Assembly (NCBI GenBank): GCA_958295745.1
Contig: OY282370.1
Coordinates: 1,359,724 to 1,423,723, forward strand
From: an uncultured Acidimicrobiia bacterium
GTDB taxonomy: Bacteria > Actinomycetota > Acidimicrobiia > Spongiisociales > Spongiisociaceae
Length of the DNA: 64,000 bases
Direction: 5' to 3'
Numbering within the stretch: position 1 is the first letter of the stretch; every line of letters starts with the position of its first letter. The notes beneath the pieces were generated by a model. It was not told where the DNA came from. It searched no databases and saw nothing but the letters and a program-made list of their open reading frames with translations. The translations under genes and the position numbers were made by a program. Below, one piece after another: positions 17,525 through 25,078 of the stretch.

Positions 17525-18449
17525 AAACGACCTCGATCTGATAATGGCGCTGGCCGCCGGCGAGTTTCCGCCGGAGGAAGCGGCGGAGATAGAGTCTTCG
17601 CTCGATCCCGCCGCCCGGAGGGAGCTGGCCGCCCAGCGCGCCGCCATGGAAGCCCTGGGAGGGCTCCGACAGCCCGTCCTGTCGTCCCGGGAGCGGCAGC
17701 GGCTCCGCAACGGCGTGCGGGCCGAGCTGGGGATGGCCGAGGCGGCGGAAGCCGTCCGTCCGCAGAAGAGGCGAAAGACGAGGCTGGCCAGGGCCCTTCC
17801 GGCTCTGGCAACGGCCGCCGCTTTGGCGGCGGTGGTCGGCATCGCGCTGAGCGGTATCTGGCAAACGGGATCGGAGGTAAGGCTCGCGGAACTGGCCTTG
17901 ACGACCTCGACCACACAGGTGCAGGCGACCCCCGCCCCTACTCCAACCACGGCGATGATGGCGCAGGAGGCTGCCGCCGACGCGGCCGCGGTCGAAATGG
18001 AAATGGACGAGCGGGTGTTGGCGGAAACCGCTGCGGACTCGGATGAGATCGCAGTGACCACCACCACACGCGCAGCCGCCACCACCGCAGCCGCCGAGGA
18101 GCGCTCCATGGAGGAGGCGGCGATGGCGCTTGAGCCGTCGGTTCCGTTCGACCTCTCCGTGGAACAGATACTCGAGATCGCAGGAGAGCCGAAAAGGATG
18201 GCCTGGTTCGCGGAGGAATACGCCGCCGGAGCGGCCCCGTTCCCCGTATCGGAGCTGGGGGCGAGGGCCGAACAGGAGGGTCTGGTGTGCTGGGAAGGCG
18301 CGACCGCGGAAGGGGAGGCCCTTGTCCTGTTCATGGGCGCCGGGTTGATCGACGGGGAATGGGGGGAGGCCTACGTAGTCGAGGAGGAGGGCGGCGGCAT
18401 CGAGGTGCATCTATTCGATGTTGTGGATTGCACTAACCTGAACCCGTGA
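17517..18449 (+). CDS. Putative membrane anti-sigma factor
   Basis: A 310-residue single-pass membrane protein overlapping the sigma gene by 8 bp. The cytosolic part (1-90) is acidic then basic (EEAAEIESSLDPAARRELAA, RPQKRRKTRL), a helix spans about 91-113, a Thr/Ala-rich linker with TTST and TPAPTPTT follows, and the rest is extracytoplasmic. I see no HxxxCxxC zinc motif of the ZAS class. The call therefore rests on topology and position after a SigM-like gene, as for RsmA. The C-terminal domain ending with [14 protein letters not shown] is unassigned. Confidence 0.7.
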   Translation: MNENDLDLIMALAAGEFPPEEAAEIESSLDPAARRELAAQRAAMEALGGLRQPVLSSRERQRLRNGVRAELGMAEAAEAVRPQKRRKTRLARALPALATAAALAAVVGIALSGIWQTGSEVRLAELALTTSTTQVQATPAPTPTTAMMAQEAAADAAAVEMEMDERVLAETAADSDEIAVTTTTRAAATTAAAEERSMEEAAMALEPSVPFDLSVEQILEIAGEPKRMAWFAEEYAAGAAPFPVSELGARAEQEGLVCWEGATAEGEALVLFMGAGLIDGEWGEAYVVEEEGGGIEVHLFDVVDCTNLNP

Positions 18450-18724
18450 AAGAGAGTCAGGCCGCCCGCTTCGCCGACCTGATGGAGGGCATCGCCGAGA
18501 AGGCCCGGGCGCTCACCGTCGACCGGCTGGCCAGGGCCGTCACCCTCACGGCTCTGGGCCTCGGCGCGGCGGTGCTGGCGGTCGCGGCGCTGTTCTTCCT
18601 GTTCGTGGCCCTGTTCCGCCTGCTCGCAATCGGGGTGGGCGCCACCGCCGCGTATGCGGTCCTCGGAGGATTGTGCCTGGCCGCAGGATGGATGGTCTGG
18701 AGGCGGCGCTCCCATCATGGTTGA
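18446..18724 (+). CDS. Small two-helix membrane protein (holin/superfamily III-like)
   Basis: A 92-residue protein starting with GTG inside the previous stop codon. An N-terminal amphipathic helix is followed by two membrane helices at about 33-55 ([20 protein letters not shown]) and 63-84, and an Arg-rich end (WRRRSHHG). Small proteins of this shape are found next to trxB in several actinobacteria, often labelled phage holin family. No lytic gene is near, so a phage role is unlikely. It overlaps trxB by 8 bp. Confidence 0.7.
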   Translation: MKESQAARFADLMEGIAEKARALTVDRLARAVTLTALGLGAAVLAVAALFFLFVALFRLLAIGVGATAAYAVLGGLCLAAGWMVWRRRSHHG

Positions 18725-19640
18725 GAACGTGATCATCATCGGTTCGGGCCCGGCCGGGCTCACCGCGGCCTTGTACGCCGCCCGGGCCGACCTCGCCCCC
18801 CTGGTCGTCGAAGGAACCGCGGCGGGCGGGCAGCTGATGATCACCACCGACGTGGAGAACTATCCGGGCTTCCCGGACGGGATCATGGGGCCGGAGCTGA
18901 TGGATCTGTTCCGGCGGCAGGCCGAGCGCTTCGGGACCCGGATCGAGGGCTCGGACGTGACCGCCGTCGATCTTTCCAGGCGGCCCTTCGAGGTGCACGT
19001 AGGGGAAGACCGCCGCCTCGCCCGCTCCGTCGTCATCGCCACCGGCGCCACCGCCCGTTTTCTCGGGGTGCCGGGCGAGGAGCGGCTGATCGGGCGCGGT
19101 GTTTCGGCCTGCGCCACCTGCGACGGTTTCTTCTTCCGCGGCAAGGAGCTGGTGGTGGTGGGAGGGGGCGACTCGGCCATGGAGGAGTCCCTGTTCCTCA
19201 CCAAGTTCGCCTCGAAGGTCACGATCGTCCATAGGAGGGACCAGTTCCGGGCCTCGCGGATCATGGCCAACCGGGCGATGGAGCACGAGAAGATCGACAT
19301 CCTCTGGAACGCCACCGTAGAGGAGGTGATCGGCGAGGACAGCGTGACCGGGGTGGTGATGCGCGACACGGTCACCGGAGAGACCAGCCGCCGCCCGATC
19401 GACGGTGTGTTCATAGCCATCGGCCACGATCCGAGCACCGGGCTTTTCCGGGGCCAACTCGCTCTCGACGAGCAGGGATACATCCTGGTGCGGGACCGGC
19501 CGGCCACCATGACCAGCGTGGAGGGCGTTTTCGCCTGCGGCGACGCGGTGGATACCGTGTACCGCCAGGCCGTCACCGCCGCCGGCACCGGATGCGCGGC
19601 CGCTATCGACGCCGAACGGTGGTTGGAAGCTCAAAGCTGA
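18717..19640 (+). CDS. trxB: Thioredoxin reductase
   Basis: A 307-residue NADPH:thioredoxin reductase. The FAD-binding GSGPAG is at 9-14, the redox-active CATC at 132-135, the NADPH-binding GGGDSAMEE near 153-161 and the second FAD contact FACGDAVD near the end. The length is typical. The ATG at 18717 overlaps the preceding membrane protein gene, and the extension upstream is that gene's other frame. It reduces the thioredoxin encoded just downstream. The sigma/anti-sigma pair before it suggests oxidative or envelope stress control of the whole series. Confidence 0.97.
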   Translation: MVENVIIIGSGPAGLTAALYAARADLAPLVVEGTAAGGQLMITTDVENYPGFPDGIMGPELMDLFRRQAERFGTRIEGSDVTAVDLSRRPFEVHVGEDRRLARSVVIATGATARFLGVPGEERLIGRGVSACATCDGFFFRGKELVVVGGGDSAMEESLFLTKFASKVTIVHRRDQFRASRIMANRAMEHEKIDILWNATVEEVIGEDSVTGVVMRDTVTGETSRRPIDGVFIAIGHDPSTGLFRGQLALDEQGYILVRDRPATMTSVEGVFACGDAVDTVYRQAVTAAGTGCAAAIDAERWLEAQS

Positions 19641-19649
19641 GGCACAGAT

Positions 19650-19670
19650 ATAACCTCGAGTGGAGGTTAT
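19650..19670. promoter_or_regulatory. Inverted repeat between trxB and trxA
   Basis: ATAACCTC at 19650-19657 and GAGGTTAT at 19663-19670 are perfect 8-base arms with a 5-base centre (GAGTG), 33 bp before the trxA start. It could be an operator for a dimeric regulator or a weak hairpin that sets the trxB/trxA ratio. There is no T run, so it is not a standard terminator. Confidence 0.5.
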
Positions 19671-19702
19671 CATTGTATTACGACAGACAAAAGGAGAAAC
19701 AA

Positions 19703-20026
19703 ATGGCAGATCTCATGAACTTGACCGACGCTGATTTCACCCAAGCCGTGGCCGGCGACAAGCCCGTCCTGGTCGATTTCTGGGCCGAATGGTGTGCGCC
19801 GTGCCGGTTGGTGGCGCCGGTACTCGAGCAGATCGCCGCGGAGCACGGCGACAAGATCACCATCGCCAAGCTCAACATCGACGAGAACCAGAACACCCCC
19901 TTCTCCTACGATGTGATGAGCATCCCGACGATGATCGTGTTCCAAGGCGGCGAAGAGAAGAAGCGCATCGTGGGCGCCCGCCACAAGGCCGCCATGCTGT
20001 CCGAGCTGGGAGAGTGGATCGGCTGA
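19703..20026 (+). CDS. trxA: Thioredoxin
   Basis: A 107-residue thioredoxin with the active site WCAPC (C31, C34), the buried aspartate D25 in LVDFWAEW and the cis-proline in SIPTM (P76). One point is atypical: the usual V/DExxxxA segment after strand 3 reads NIDENQNTPFSYDVMSIPT, with an inserted polar stretch. The start has AAGGAG 7 bases upstream. It is the electron donor for ribonucleotide reductase and other reductases, recharged by TrxB. Confidence 0.97.
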   Translation: MADLMNLTDADFTQAVAGDKPVLVDFWAEWCAPCRLVAPVLEQIAAEHGDKITIAKLNIDENQNTPFSYDVMSIPTMIVFQGGEEKKRIVGARHKAAMLSELGEWIG

Positions 20027-20054
20027 TCGCGGCCTCTCCCCGGGGAAGCCGCCC

Positions 20055-20065
20055 CGAATATCACA
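20055..20065 (-). repeat. 3'-end motif R3, copy 1
   Basis: TGTGATATTCG on the minus strand overlaps the parB stop codon. It is followed by a GGGG-CGGCTT-CCCC hairpin possibility in the direction of transcription. Other copies are at 48405-48415 (plus) and 63964-63974 (minus). Confidence 0.45.
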
Positions 20066-20924
20066 CCTGGGGCGCGTCGACGAAGAACCGCCGGTATATC
20101 TCTTCCAGCTGATCTATCCCGGCGAACCGCATCACCACCTGGCCCTTCCTGTTCTTCGGGTAGCGGATCTCCACCTCGGTGCCCAGCTGATCGGCCAAGC
20201 GGTTCTCCAGCTCGATGATGATGGGGTCGCGCGGCGCCGGCGCCCGCCGGGAACGGGTCTTTTTCTCTGCCCCCTTGCCGGCCCGCACCGCTTCCTCGAG
20301 GCGGCGGACCGACCAGCCCTTCTCTACCGTCTGTTCGGCTAGGTGCTCCGCCAGCGCCTGATCCTCCAAACCGAGCAAGGCCCGGGCGTGGCCGGCGGAC
20401 AGGGCCCCCGATGCCAAAGATTCCTGGATGGCCGGACTCAGCTGCAACAGACGCAGGGTGTTGGAGACGGCGGCTCGGCTGCGCCCCACCCGCTGGCCTA
20501 TCTCGGCGTGGGTCATACCCAGATCTTCCTCCAGCTGCTGGAAGGCGGCCGCCTGCTCGAGTGGTCCCAAGTCCTCGCGCTGGAGGTTCTCGATCAGGGC
20601 CTCGGTCAGCGAACCGCTTTCATCCGTCTCCCGCACCAGGGCCGGTATCTCCCCCAGACCCGCCTGACGCGCCGCCCGCCACCGCCGCTCCCCCGCCACC
20701 AGCACATAGTCGAACCCGTCCGGGCGCACCGCCACCGGCTGCAGCACCCCCACCTTGCGAATGGACTCGGTAAGGGTTTCCATGGCTTCGGGATCGAACA
20801 CCTTGCGGGGCTGGTTGGGGTTGGCGCGTATCCTGCCGACAGGGATGTTCTCCAGGTTGTTGGGTTCGCGCAGAGGGATGAGGGCTTCGAGCCCTTTCCC
20901 TAGACCGGATCTTCTCGCTGCCAT
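20061..20924 (-). CDS. parB: Chromosome partitioning protein ParB
   Basis: A 287-residue CTP-dependent DNA clamp that loads at parS. The N-terminal ParB/Srx domain shows IPVGRIRANPNQPRK and the CTP-binding signature GERRWRAARQAGL near 77-90. The HTH region contains QRVGRSRAAVSNTLRLLQL, and a C-terminal dimerisation domain ends at FVDAPQV. It is 5 bp downstream of parA. Its expected sites, two perfect parS palindromes, lie upstream of parA. The final codons and stop overlap a short motif (TGTGATATTCG) that recurs after two other reading frames. Confidence 0.97.
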   Translation of the reverse strand: MAARRSGLGKGLEALIPLREPNNLENIPVGRIRANPNQPRKVFDPEAMETLTESIRKVGVLQPVAVRPDGFDYVLVAGERRWRAARQAGLGEIPALVRETDESGSLTEALIENLQREDLGPLEQAAAFQQLEEDLGMTHAEIGQRVGRSRAAVSNTLRLLQLSPAIQESLASGALSAGHARALLGLEDQALAEHLAEQTVEKGWSVRRLEEAVRAGKGAEKKTRSRRAPAPRDPIIIELENRLADQLGTEVEIRYPKNRKGQVVMRFAGIDQLEEIYRRFFVDAPQV

Positions 20925-20929
20925 AGTTT

Positions 20930-21733
20930 CTACTCCTGCTTCTGATGACGGCGGCAGAACTCCTTTGCCGCATACCTGTAGGCGATGGCGCCGGAGCTGC
21001 TGCCGTCGTAGGTCTGGATGGGCTCCCCGTACGACGGCGCCTCGGACAACCGGACCGATCTGGGGATCACCGTCTTGTAGGCCTTGTCCTTGAAATAGGC
21101 TCTTATGTTGGCTGCCACATCAGCCGACAGCTTGGTGCGCCCATCGAACATCGTTAGTATTACGCCACTGATATCTAACAGTGGATTGAGGCTTCTACGT
21201 ACTTGTTCGATATTTTGCTGTAGTTGTGTTAGGCCTTCGAGGGCGTAGTACTCGCACTGAACCGGAATCAGCACTTCATCTGCGGCGGCCAAGGCGTTTA
21301 CGGTCAACAGACCCAAACTGGGGGGGCAGTCGAGGAATATCACGTCGTAGTCATGGACAACATCCTCGAGGGCGGCGGCCAAACGCCGCTCCCGGCTCAT
21401 CATCGGCACCAGGTTGAGCTCGGCGTCGGCCAGATCGCGGTTGGAAGGGGCTATGAACAGGTTCTCGAACTTGGTCGGTGCCACGACATCGATGATCGGC
21501 AGCCCGCCGACGATCACATGGAAGATGGACTTTTGGCCCCTGGGCACCTCCACCCCCAGCCCCGAAGTGGCATTGCCTTGCGGGTCGAGGTCGATGAGCA
21601 ATACCCGCCGGCCTTCTTCCATAGCCAGAGCGGCCCCCAAGTTGACGGCCGAAGTGGTCTTCCCAACCCCGCCCTTTTGGTTGGCGACGGCTACCACTAC
21701 CGCCTTGGAGGCCTCCACGAGGGTTCTTTCCAT
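20930..21733 (-). CDS. parA: Chromosome partitioning ATPase ParA (Soj)
   Basis: A 267-residue deviant-Walker ATPase. The motif KGGVGKTTSAVNLG begins at K20, the signature lysine of the family. Walker B-like VIFLDCPPSLGLLTVNA follows near 118-134. Together with ParB and parS it segregates the origin. The start ATG at 21733 is preceded by the long parS region. It is the first gene of a parA-parB operon on the minus strand. Confidence 0.97.
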   Translation of the reverse strand: MERTLVEASKAVVVAVANQKGGVGKTTSAVNLGAALAMEEGRRVLLIDLDPQGNATSGLGVEVPRGQKSIFHVIVGGLPIIDVVAPTKFENLFIAPSNRDLADAELNLVPMMSRERRLAAALEDVVHDYDVIFLDCPPSLGLLTVNALAAADEVLIPVQCEYYALEGLTQLQQNIEQVRRSLNPLLDISGVILTMFDGRTKLSADVAANIRAYFKDKAYKTVIPRSVRLSEAPSYGEPIQTYDGSSSGAIAYRYAAKEFCRRHQKQE

Positions 21734-21785
21734 ATCCAGGGCATGATACCCAGGAAATCCGCAAGGTCAACGACCTTCCCGGGAA

Positions 21786-21801
21786 TGATTCACGTGAAAC
21801 C
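21786..21801. promoter_or_regulatory. parS: Degenerate parS-like site
   Basis: TGATTCACGTGAAACC matches 14 of 16 positions of the parS palindrome. It lies about 50 bp before the parA start, so ParB bound here could repress parAB. Confidence 0.6.
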
Positions 21802-21858
21802 TGGGCCCGGCCTCGATTTGTTCCCGGGCCGAGGCTTGTGGGAGTTAGGGCGACGATA

Positions 21859-21894
21859 GGCGGTCGAACAGCCCATGACCTGGGCTTATCCGCC
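21859..21894. other. Nested inverted repeat
   Basis: Outer arms GGCGG (21859-21863) and CCGCC (21890-21894) enclose inner arms GCCCA (21871-21875) and TGGGC (21881-21885). It is a small cruciform or RNA double hairpin between the degenerate and the perfect parS sites. Role unknown. Confidence 0.35.
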
Positions 21895-22060
21895 ATAACC
21901 CGAAACAGGTCTTGTCCCCCCTGTCGGAAACGCCGCCCCACAAGATGAAGGAGCAAAACACCGCCTCCGGTGGGCGTCGCCCACCCCCCTATAGGCGATT
22001 GGGCTCAACCAGCCCCCCTCCCCCGCTCCGAACGAGGCCTACCGTTTACCTCGCGCCGGA

Positions 22061-22076
22061 TGTTTCACGTGAAACA
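22061..22076. promoter_or_regulatory. parS: parS site (perfect consensus)
   Basis: TGTTTCACGTGAAACA, the exact 16-bp palindrome bound by ParB across bacteria, about 330 bp upstream of parA. Confidence 0.95.
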
Positions 22077-22127
22077 TCAACTTCAACTCGAAGCACCCCG
22101 GCCGAGAGTCAGGCTCGGAAGTTCGGG

Positions 22128-22143
22128 TGTTTCACGTGAAACA
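22128..22143. promoter_or_regulatory. parS: parS site (perfect consensus)
   Basis: A second exact TGTTTCACGTGAAACA, 67 bp centre to centre from the first. The 434-bp gap between parA and khpB that holds the parS sites shows no rsmG gene, which is usually found in this place. Confidence 0.95.
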
Positions 22144-22167
22144 TCGACTGACGACAGGCCGGGCGGC

Positions 22168-23046
22168 TTACTTGAGCGCGACCACCACCGACCGGCGCGG
22201 CTCTCGGCCCTCTGAGTAGGAGCGAACCCCGTCCACTGCCCCAATAGCGTCGTGAACCACCTTGCGGTCGGAGGAGTTCATCGGTTCGAGCATGATCTCC
22301 CCCCCCTCGTCGAGGACTTGGTCGGCGAGCTGACCGGCATAGATGCCCAAAGCCTTGCGGCGCTTCTCGCCGTAACCGGCGATATCCAACCTCAGCCGAC
22401 AGTTTCGGGCTGTTTTCCTCTGGACCACCGTTTTGGTCAGCTCATGCACCGCCTGCAGCACTGAAGCCTTGGGCCCGACGAGGGCCTCTGTCTGCTCACC
22501 CAGCACCTCGGCGCAAAGCGTCCGACCATCGTGCCGGGACTCCACCTTTCCTTCGAGTCCGAACTCTTCGAGCAGTCCGCTCAGGAACTCCTCCACCACC
22601 GCGGCTTGCTCCTTGCCCAAATCGTCCACCGTGTTATCCTGGCCAGTCACCGCTTGGACCTCCCTTCCCGCCGCCTTGTTCCCGGCAGTCTTCGGACGGC
22701 CTCCAGGCCGCCGTGAACTCTCCGTCTTCTTGCCTGCCTGGCCCTTGCGAGCCTGCCTTTGTTTTGCCTCAGGCCGCTGGTTACCGGGCCGGCGCCCCGA
22801 GGGTTGTTTCTGCCCCGAGGGTCTCCTCTTGCGCCCGCCGCGGCCCCTTCGCGCCCGCTTCGGGCGGGGCTGGGGCTTGACACGAACGATGGCGTCTTGT
22901 CGGCCGATTCCAAGAAAGCCGCGCTGAGGTTCTTGTAAAATATCCACCTCTGCTCCGTCTTTTTCGATGCCCAGTTCCTCGAGGGCGGCCTTGACGGCCA
23001 CCTCTACCGAGATGCCTTCGACCTCGACCCACTCTCCGGCTACCAT
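22168..23046 (-). CDS. khpB: RNA-binding protein KhpB (Jag/SpoIIIJ-associated)
   Basis: A 292-residue protein with the Jag N-terminal domain (about 1-55, VEVAVKAALEELGIEKDGAE and RGFLGIGRQDA), a long basic low-complexity linker (about 56-140, rich in R, K, G, Q), a KH domain near 165-205 and an R3H domain near 205-290 with the R...H motif SSDRKVVHDAI. The KH GxxG loop reads GPKA instead of GPKG, a small deviation. In firmicutes and actinobacteria it binds RNA with KhpA and affects cell elongation and division. It is 7 bp downstream of yidC in the rpmH operon. Confidence 0.92.
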   Translation of the reverse strand: MVAGEWVEVEGISVEVAVKAALEELGIEKDGAEVDILQEPQRGFLGIGRQDAIVRVKPQPRPKRARRGRGGRKRRPSGQKQPSGRRPGNQRPEAKQRQARKGQAGKKTESSRRPGGRPKTAGNKAAGREVQAVTGQDNTVDDLGKEQAAVVEEFLSGLLEEFGLEGKVESRHDGRTLCAEVLGEQTEALVGPKASVLQAVHELTKTVVQRKTARNCRLRLDIAGYGEKRRKALGIYAGQLADQVLDEGGEIMLEPMNSSDRKVVHDAIGAVDGVRSYSEGREPRRSVVVALK

Positions 23047-23053
23047 ATTTTCC

Positions 23054-23896
23054 TCATCCTCTCCTACGTCGGTTTCGCTTTTTCCGCGACCCCTGCTGTT
23101 TAGACGGCTTGTCGCCGTCGTCCGGCTTCTTGGGGCTCGGTTTCTCGACGGCCGCAGGGGTGGGCCGGCCGTCGATCTTGAAGATCAACAGCTGCTGAGC
23201 CGTACGGAACATGTTGCTGGTGGCGAAATACAGGTTCAGGCCGGACGGCCACACATATGAAATCGCCCCGAACACCAGCGGCAGGATCTTCGTGATCCGC
23301 TGCATGCTCTCCACCTGCGGGTTGCTGGCCTGCGGCTTGCCGGGAGGACTCAGCAACTTCTGTTGCAGGAACCCGGTCCCCACCACTACGGCCACCACCA
23401 GCAGATAGGGGAGGGTGCTGATCGAGAACAACCCTTCCGCCCCCACCACCTCCGAGGGGGCCAGACTCAGGTCCATGGTGAGAAACAAAGGCGGAGAAGC
23501 CCCGTCCGCCAGCGCCTCGGTCAGAGCCGATCCGTCAGGGAGGCTGTTCCCGGGGTCGCGGAGGACCCGAAAGAGAGCAAACCATATGGGCATCTGCACC
23601 AACAGGGGCAGCACGCATCCGAACGGGCTCACCCCTTTTTGGCGGTAGAGCTCCATGACCTTTTGGTTGATGGCCTCCTTATCGCCCTTGTTCTCACGGC
23701 GGATCCGCTCCATGAGCGGTTGTATCTCCTGCATGACCCGGGTCGACCGCACCTGTTTCAAGGTCAGGGGGAACACCAATATGTTCACCACGATCGTCAA
23801 AAATATTATAGACAGGCCATAACTAGGGAACATATCGTAAAAGAACGATAATATTCCTCCCAGAAGGTTTTGTAGCCCATTCCACAGCTGAGTCAC
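23054..23896 (-). CDS. yidC: Membrane protein insertase YidC
   Basis: A 280-residue Oxa1/YidC insertase of the short Gram-positive type. Segments: an N-terminal helix near 25-45, the cytoplasmic hairpin with LKQVRSTRVMQEIQPLMERI carrying the conserved hydrophilic-groove arginine, then VLPLLVQMPIWFALFRVL, YLLVVAVVVGTGFLQQKL and ISYVWPSGLNLYFATSNM. The C-terminal tail is very basic (KKRNRRRR), expected to touch the ribosome. It overlaps yidD by 4 bp. Confidence 0.96.
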   Translation of the reverse strand: MTQLWNGLQNLLGGILSFFYDMFPSYGLSIIFLTIVVNILVFPLTLKQVRSTRVMQEIQPLMERIRRENKGDKEAINQKVMELYRQKGVSPFGCVLPLLVQMPIWFALFRVLRDPGNSLPDGSALTEALADGASPPLFLTMDLSLAPSEVVGAEGLFSISTLPYLLVVAVVVGTGFLQQKLLSPPGKPQASNPQVESMQRITKILPLVFGAISYVWPSGLNLYFATSNMFRTAQQLLIFKIDGRPTPAAVEKPSPKKPDDGDKPSKQQGSRKKRNRRRRG

Positions 23897-24159
23897 CGGT
23901 TCACCTCACGGGCCGGGACCGGATCGAATCCACCCTTCGTAAACGGGTGGCACCGGCCGATTCTCTTCAACCCCAGCCAGACTCCCTTGAAGAACCCGTG
24001 CACGCCGAGCGCCTCGTGGGCGTACCGGGAGCACGACGGTAAGAAACGGCAGGAACTGGGAATCAGCGGGCTCAACACCAGCTGATACAGACGGATCAGC
24101 CCCCGGCCCGCCAAAGCCAGGGGGCTGGGCCTCTGCCCAGGAAATTCGACCTCGCTCAC
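23893..24159 (-). CDS. yidD: Membrane protein insertion efficiency factor YidD
   Basis: A small YidD protein: LIRLYQLVLSPLIPSSCRFLPSCSRYAHEAL followed by GVWLGLKRIGRCHPFTKGGFDPVP, here quoted in parts. The motif set is complete. I prefer the GTG at 24159 (88 residues), because it overlaps the rnpA stop as GTGA and has AAGGGA upstream. An ATG at 24213 would overlap rnpA by 58 bp. The protein is a peripheral membrane factor working with YidC. Confidence 0.93.
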   Translation of the reverse strand: MSEVEFPGQRPSPLALAGRGLIRLYQLVLSPLIPSSCRFLPSCSRYAHEALGVHGFFKGVWLGLKRIGRCHPFTKGGFDPVPAREVNR

Positions 24160-24503
24160 CCTCGTTCCCTTCCCGAGCTCGTCGTCGAGCCCGCTTCCTC
24201 CAGCCATCTGCACAGGGTATGAAACGGTGCAGAAGCTACCGCAGCAGTCGCTATCACCACATAATCGGCACAGGCCGGCAACCCGACCTCGGCCAGTGCA
24301 GCCCGCAGGCGGCGCTTGACCCGGTTTCGCAGCACTGCTCGACCCACCCGACGGCTCACCGTCAAGCCGACGCGCACCGGCTCGCCGCCCCGTTCCATCC
24401 TCACCACCGTGATACCGCCTCGCCGCACCCTCACTCCATTCCGCATCACCGCTTCGAACCGAGAGGCGCCGCTCAGAGGAGCGAAAGGGGAGTACGCCCT
24501 CAC
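24156..24503 (-). CDS. rnpA: Ribonuclease P protein component
   Basis: A 115-residue basic protein that assists the RNase P RNA in tRNA 5' maturation. The N-terminus has the usual [18 protein letters not shown] and the signature [12 protein letters not shown] (RNR motif, about 59-70). It starts with GTG overlapping the rpmH stop and ends overlapping yidD. Confidence 0.95.
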   Translation of the reverse strand: MRAYSPFAPLSGASRFEAVMRNGVRVRRGGITVVRMERGGEPVRVGLTVSRRVGRAVLRNRVKRRLRAALAEVGLPACADYVVIATAAVASAPFHTLCRWLEEAGSTTSSGRERG

Positions 24504-24634
24504 GCCGCCAACCGTTGGCGCCCCTTCCGACGGCGGCGCTTCAGAATGGCGCGCCCCTGCCGCGTCCGCGCGCGCTTCCGGAAACCGTGCTTGCGCTTCC
24601 GGCGGCGATTGTTGGGTTGGTAAGTGCGCTTCAT
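24500..24634 (-). CDS. rpmH: 50S ribosomal protein L34
   Basis: A 44-codon gene. Translation of the minus strand from the ATG at 24634 starts [18 protein letters not shown], continues with [20 protein letters not shown] and ends RQRLAA. This is the complete L34 sequence pattern. It overlaps rnpA by 4 bp (GTGA) and heads the operon rpmH-rnpA-yidD-yidC-khpB. Confidence 0.97.
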   Translation of the reverse strand: MKRTYQPNNRRRKRKHGFRKRARTRQGRAILKRRRRKGRQRLAA

Positions 24635-24660
24635 GGGGTTATCACACCCACCTGGGGAGA

Positions 24661-24709
24661 TGGCGAGGTATTCCCCGCCAGACTAACGGAGGTCTGACCC
24701 TATTTGCAA
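24661..24709 (-). promoter_or_regulatory. Possible rpmH promoter with leader hairpin
   Basis: On the minus strand TTGCAA (24709-24704) and TAGTCT (24685-24680) are separated by 18 bases, a plausible -35/-10 pair. Just downstream TGGCGGGG and CCTCGCCA-like arms (24680-24661, one mismatch, 4-base loop) could form a leader hairpin. Weak evidence from pattern only. Confidence 0.3.
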
Positions 24710-25006
24710 AGACGACGAGAGCGCGAAAAAAATTCAGCAGACCGTAGAACAGGTCTCCAGGCCTCTCCAGGTCGGCCTGCGGGCGGCCATGCATCAACAT
24801 TGACCTGGGATTTTGCAGACAGAAGGCAGGCTGCCGACCCTGCAGAACCACCCCGATGCCATAGTGAGGGGGCGGCTGCCGGGGGTATATGCTCAGTAGC
24901 CGAAATGGGCCGGGGTGCCGGCATTCGACTGGATGGAGCAGGCCTCGACGCCGCTCCGCAGTAAACCCGGATGACCGAATCCGAGTCGAACGCCGACGGC
25001 CCCACC
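24710..25006. other. rpmH-dnaA intergenic region
   Basis: About 300 bases with no supported gene. The dnaA promoter should lie here. If the annotated dnaA start were the ATG at 24971 the last bases would be coding, but I prefer the later start. Confidence 0.4.
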
Positions 25007-25038
25007 TTTTCCACAACTGTGGATATGGCTGTGGATAT
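25007..25038. promoter_or_regulatory. Cluster of three DnaA-box-like sites
   Basis: TTTTCCACA (25007-25015), TGTGGATAT (25018-25026) and TGTGGATAT (25030-25038). Each differs by one base from the DnaA box TTATCCACA or its complement. The two direct sites are 12 bp apart. They lie 40-70 bp before the preferred dnaA start, as expected for autoregulation or an origin subregion. Confidence 0.6.
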
Positions 25039-25078
25039 CCGATCAGGATTCCGCTTCGGGAAAAGGGGAACGGACATA

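Noticed and set aside
18446-18724. Phage origin suggested by the holin-like small membrane protein
   Set aside because: No endolysin, integrase or structural phage genes are near, and the gene is coupled to the conserved sigma/anti-sigma/trxB series.
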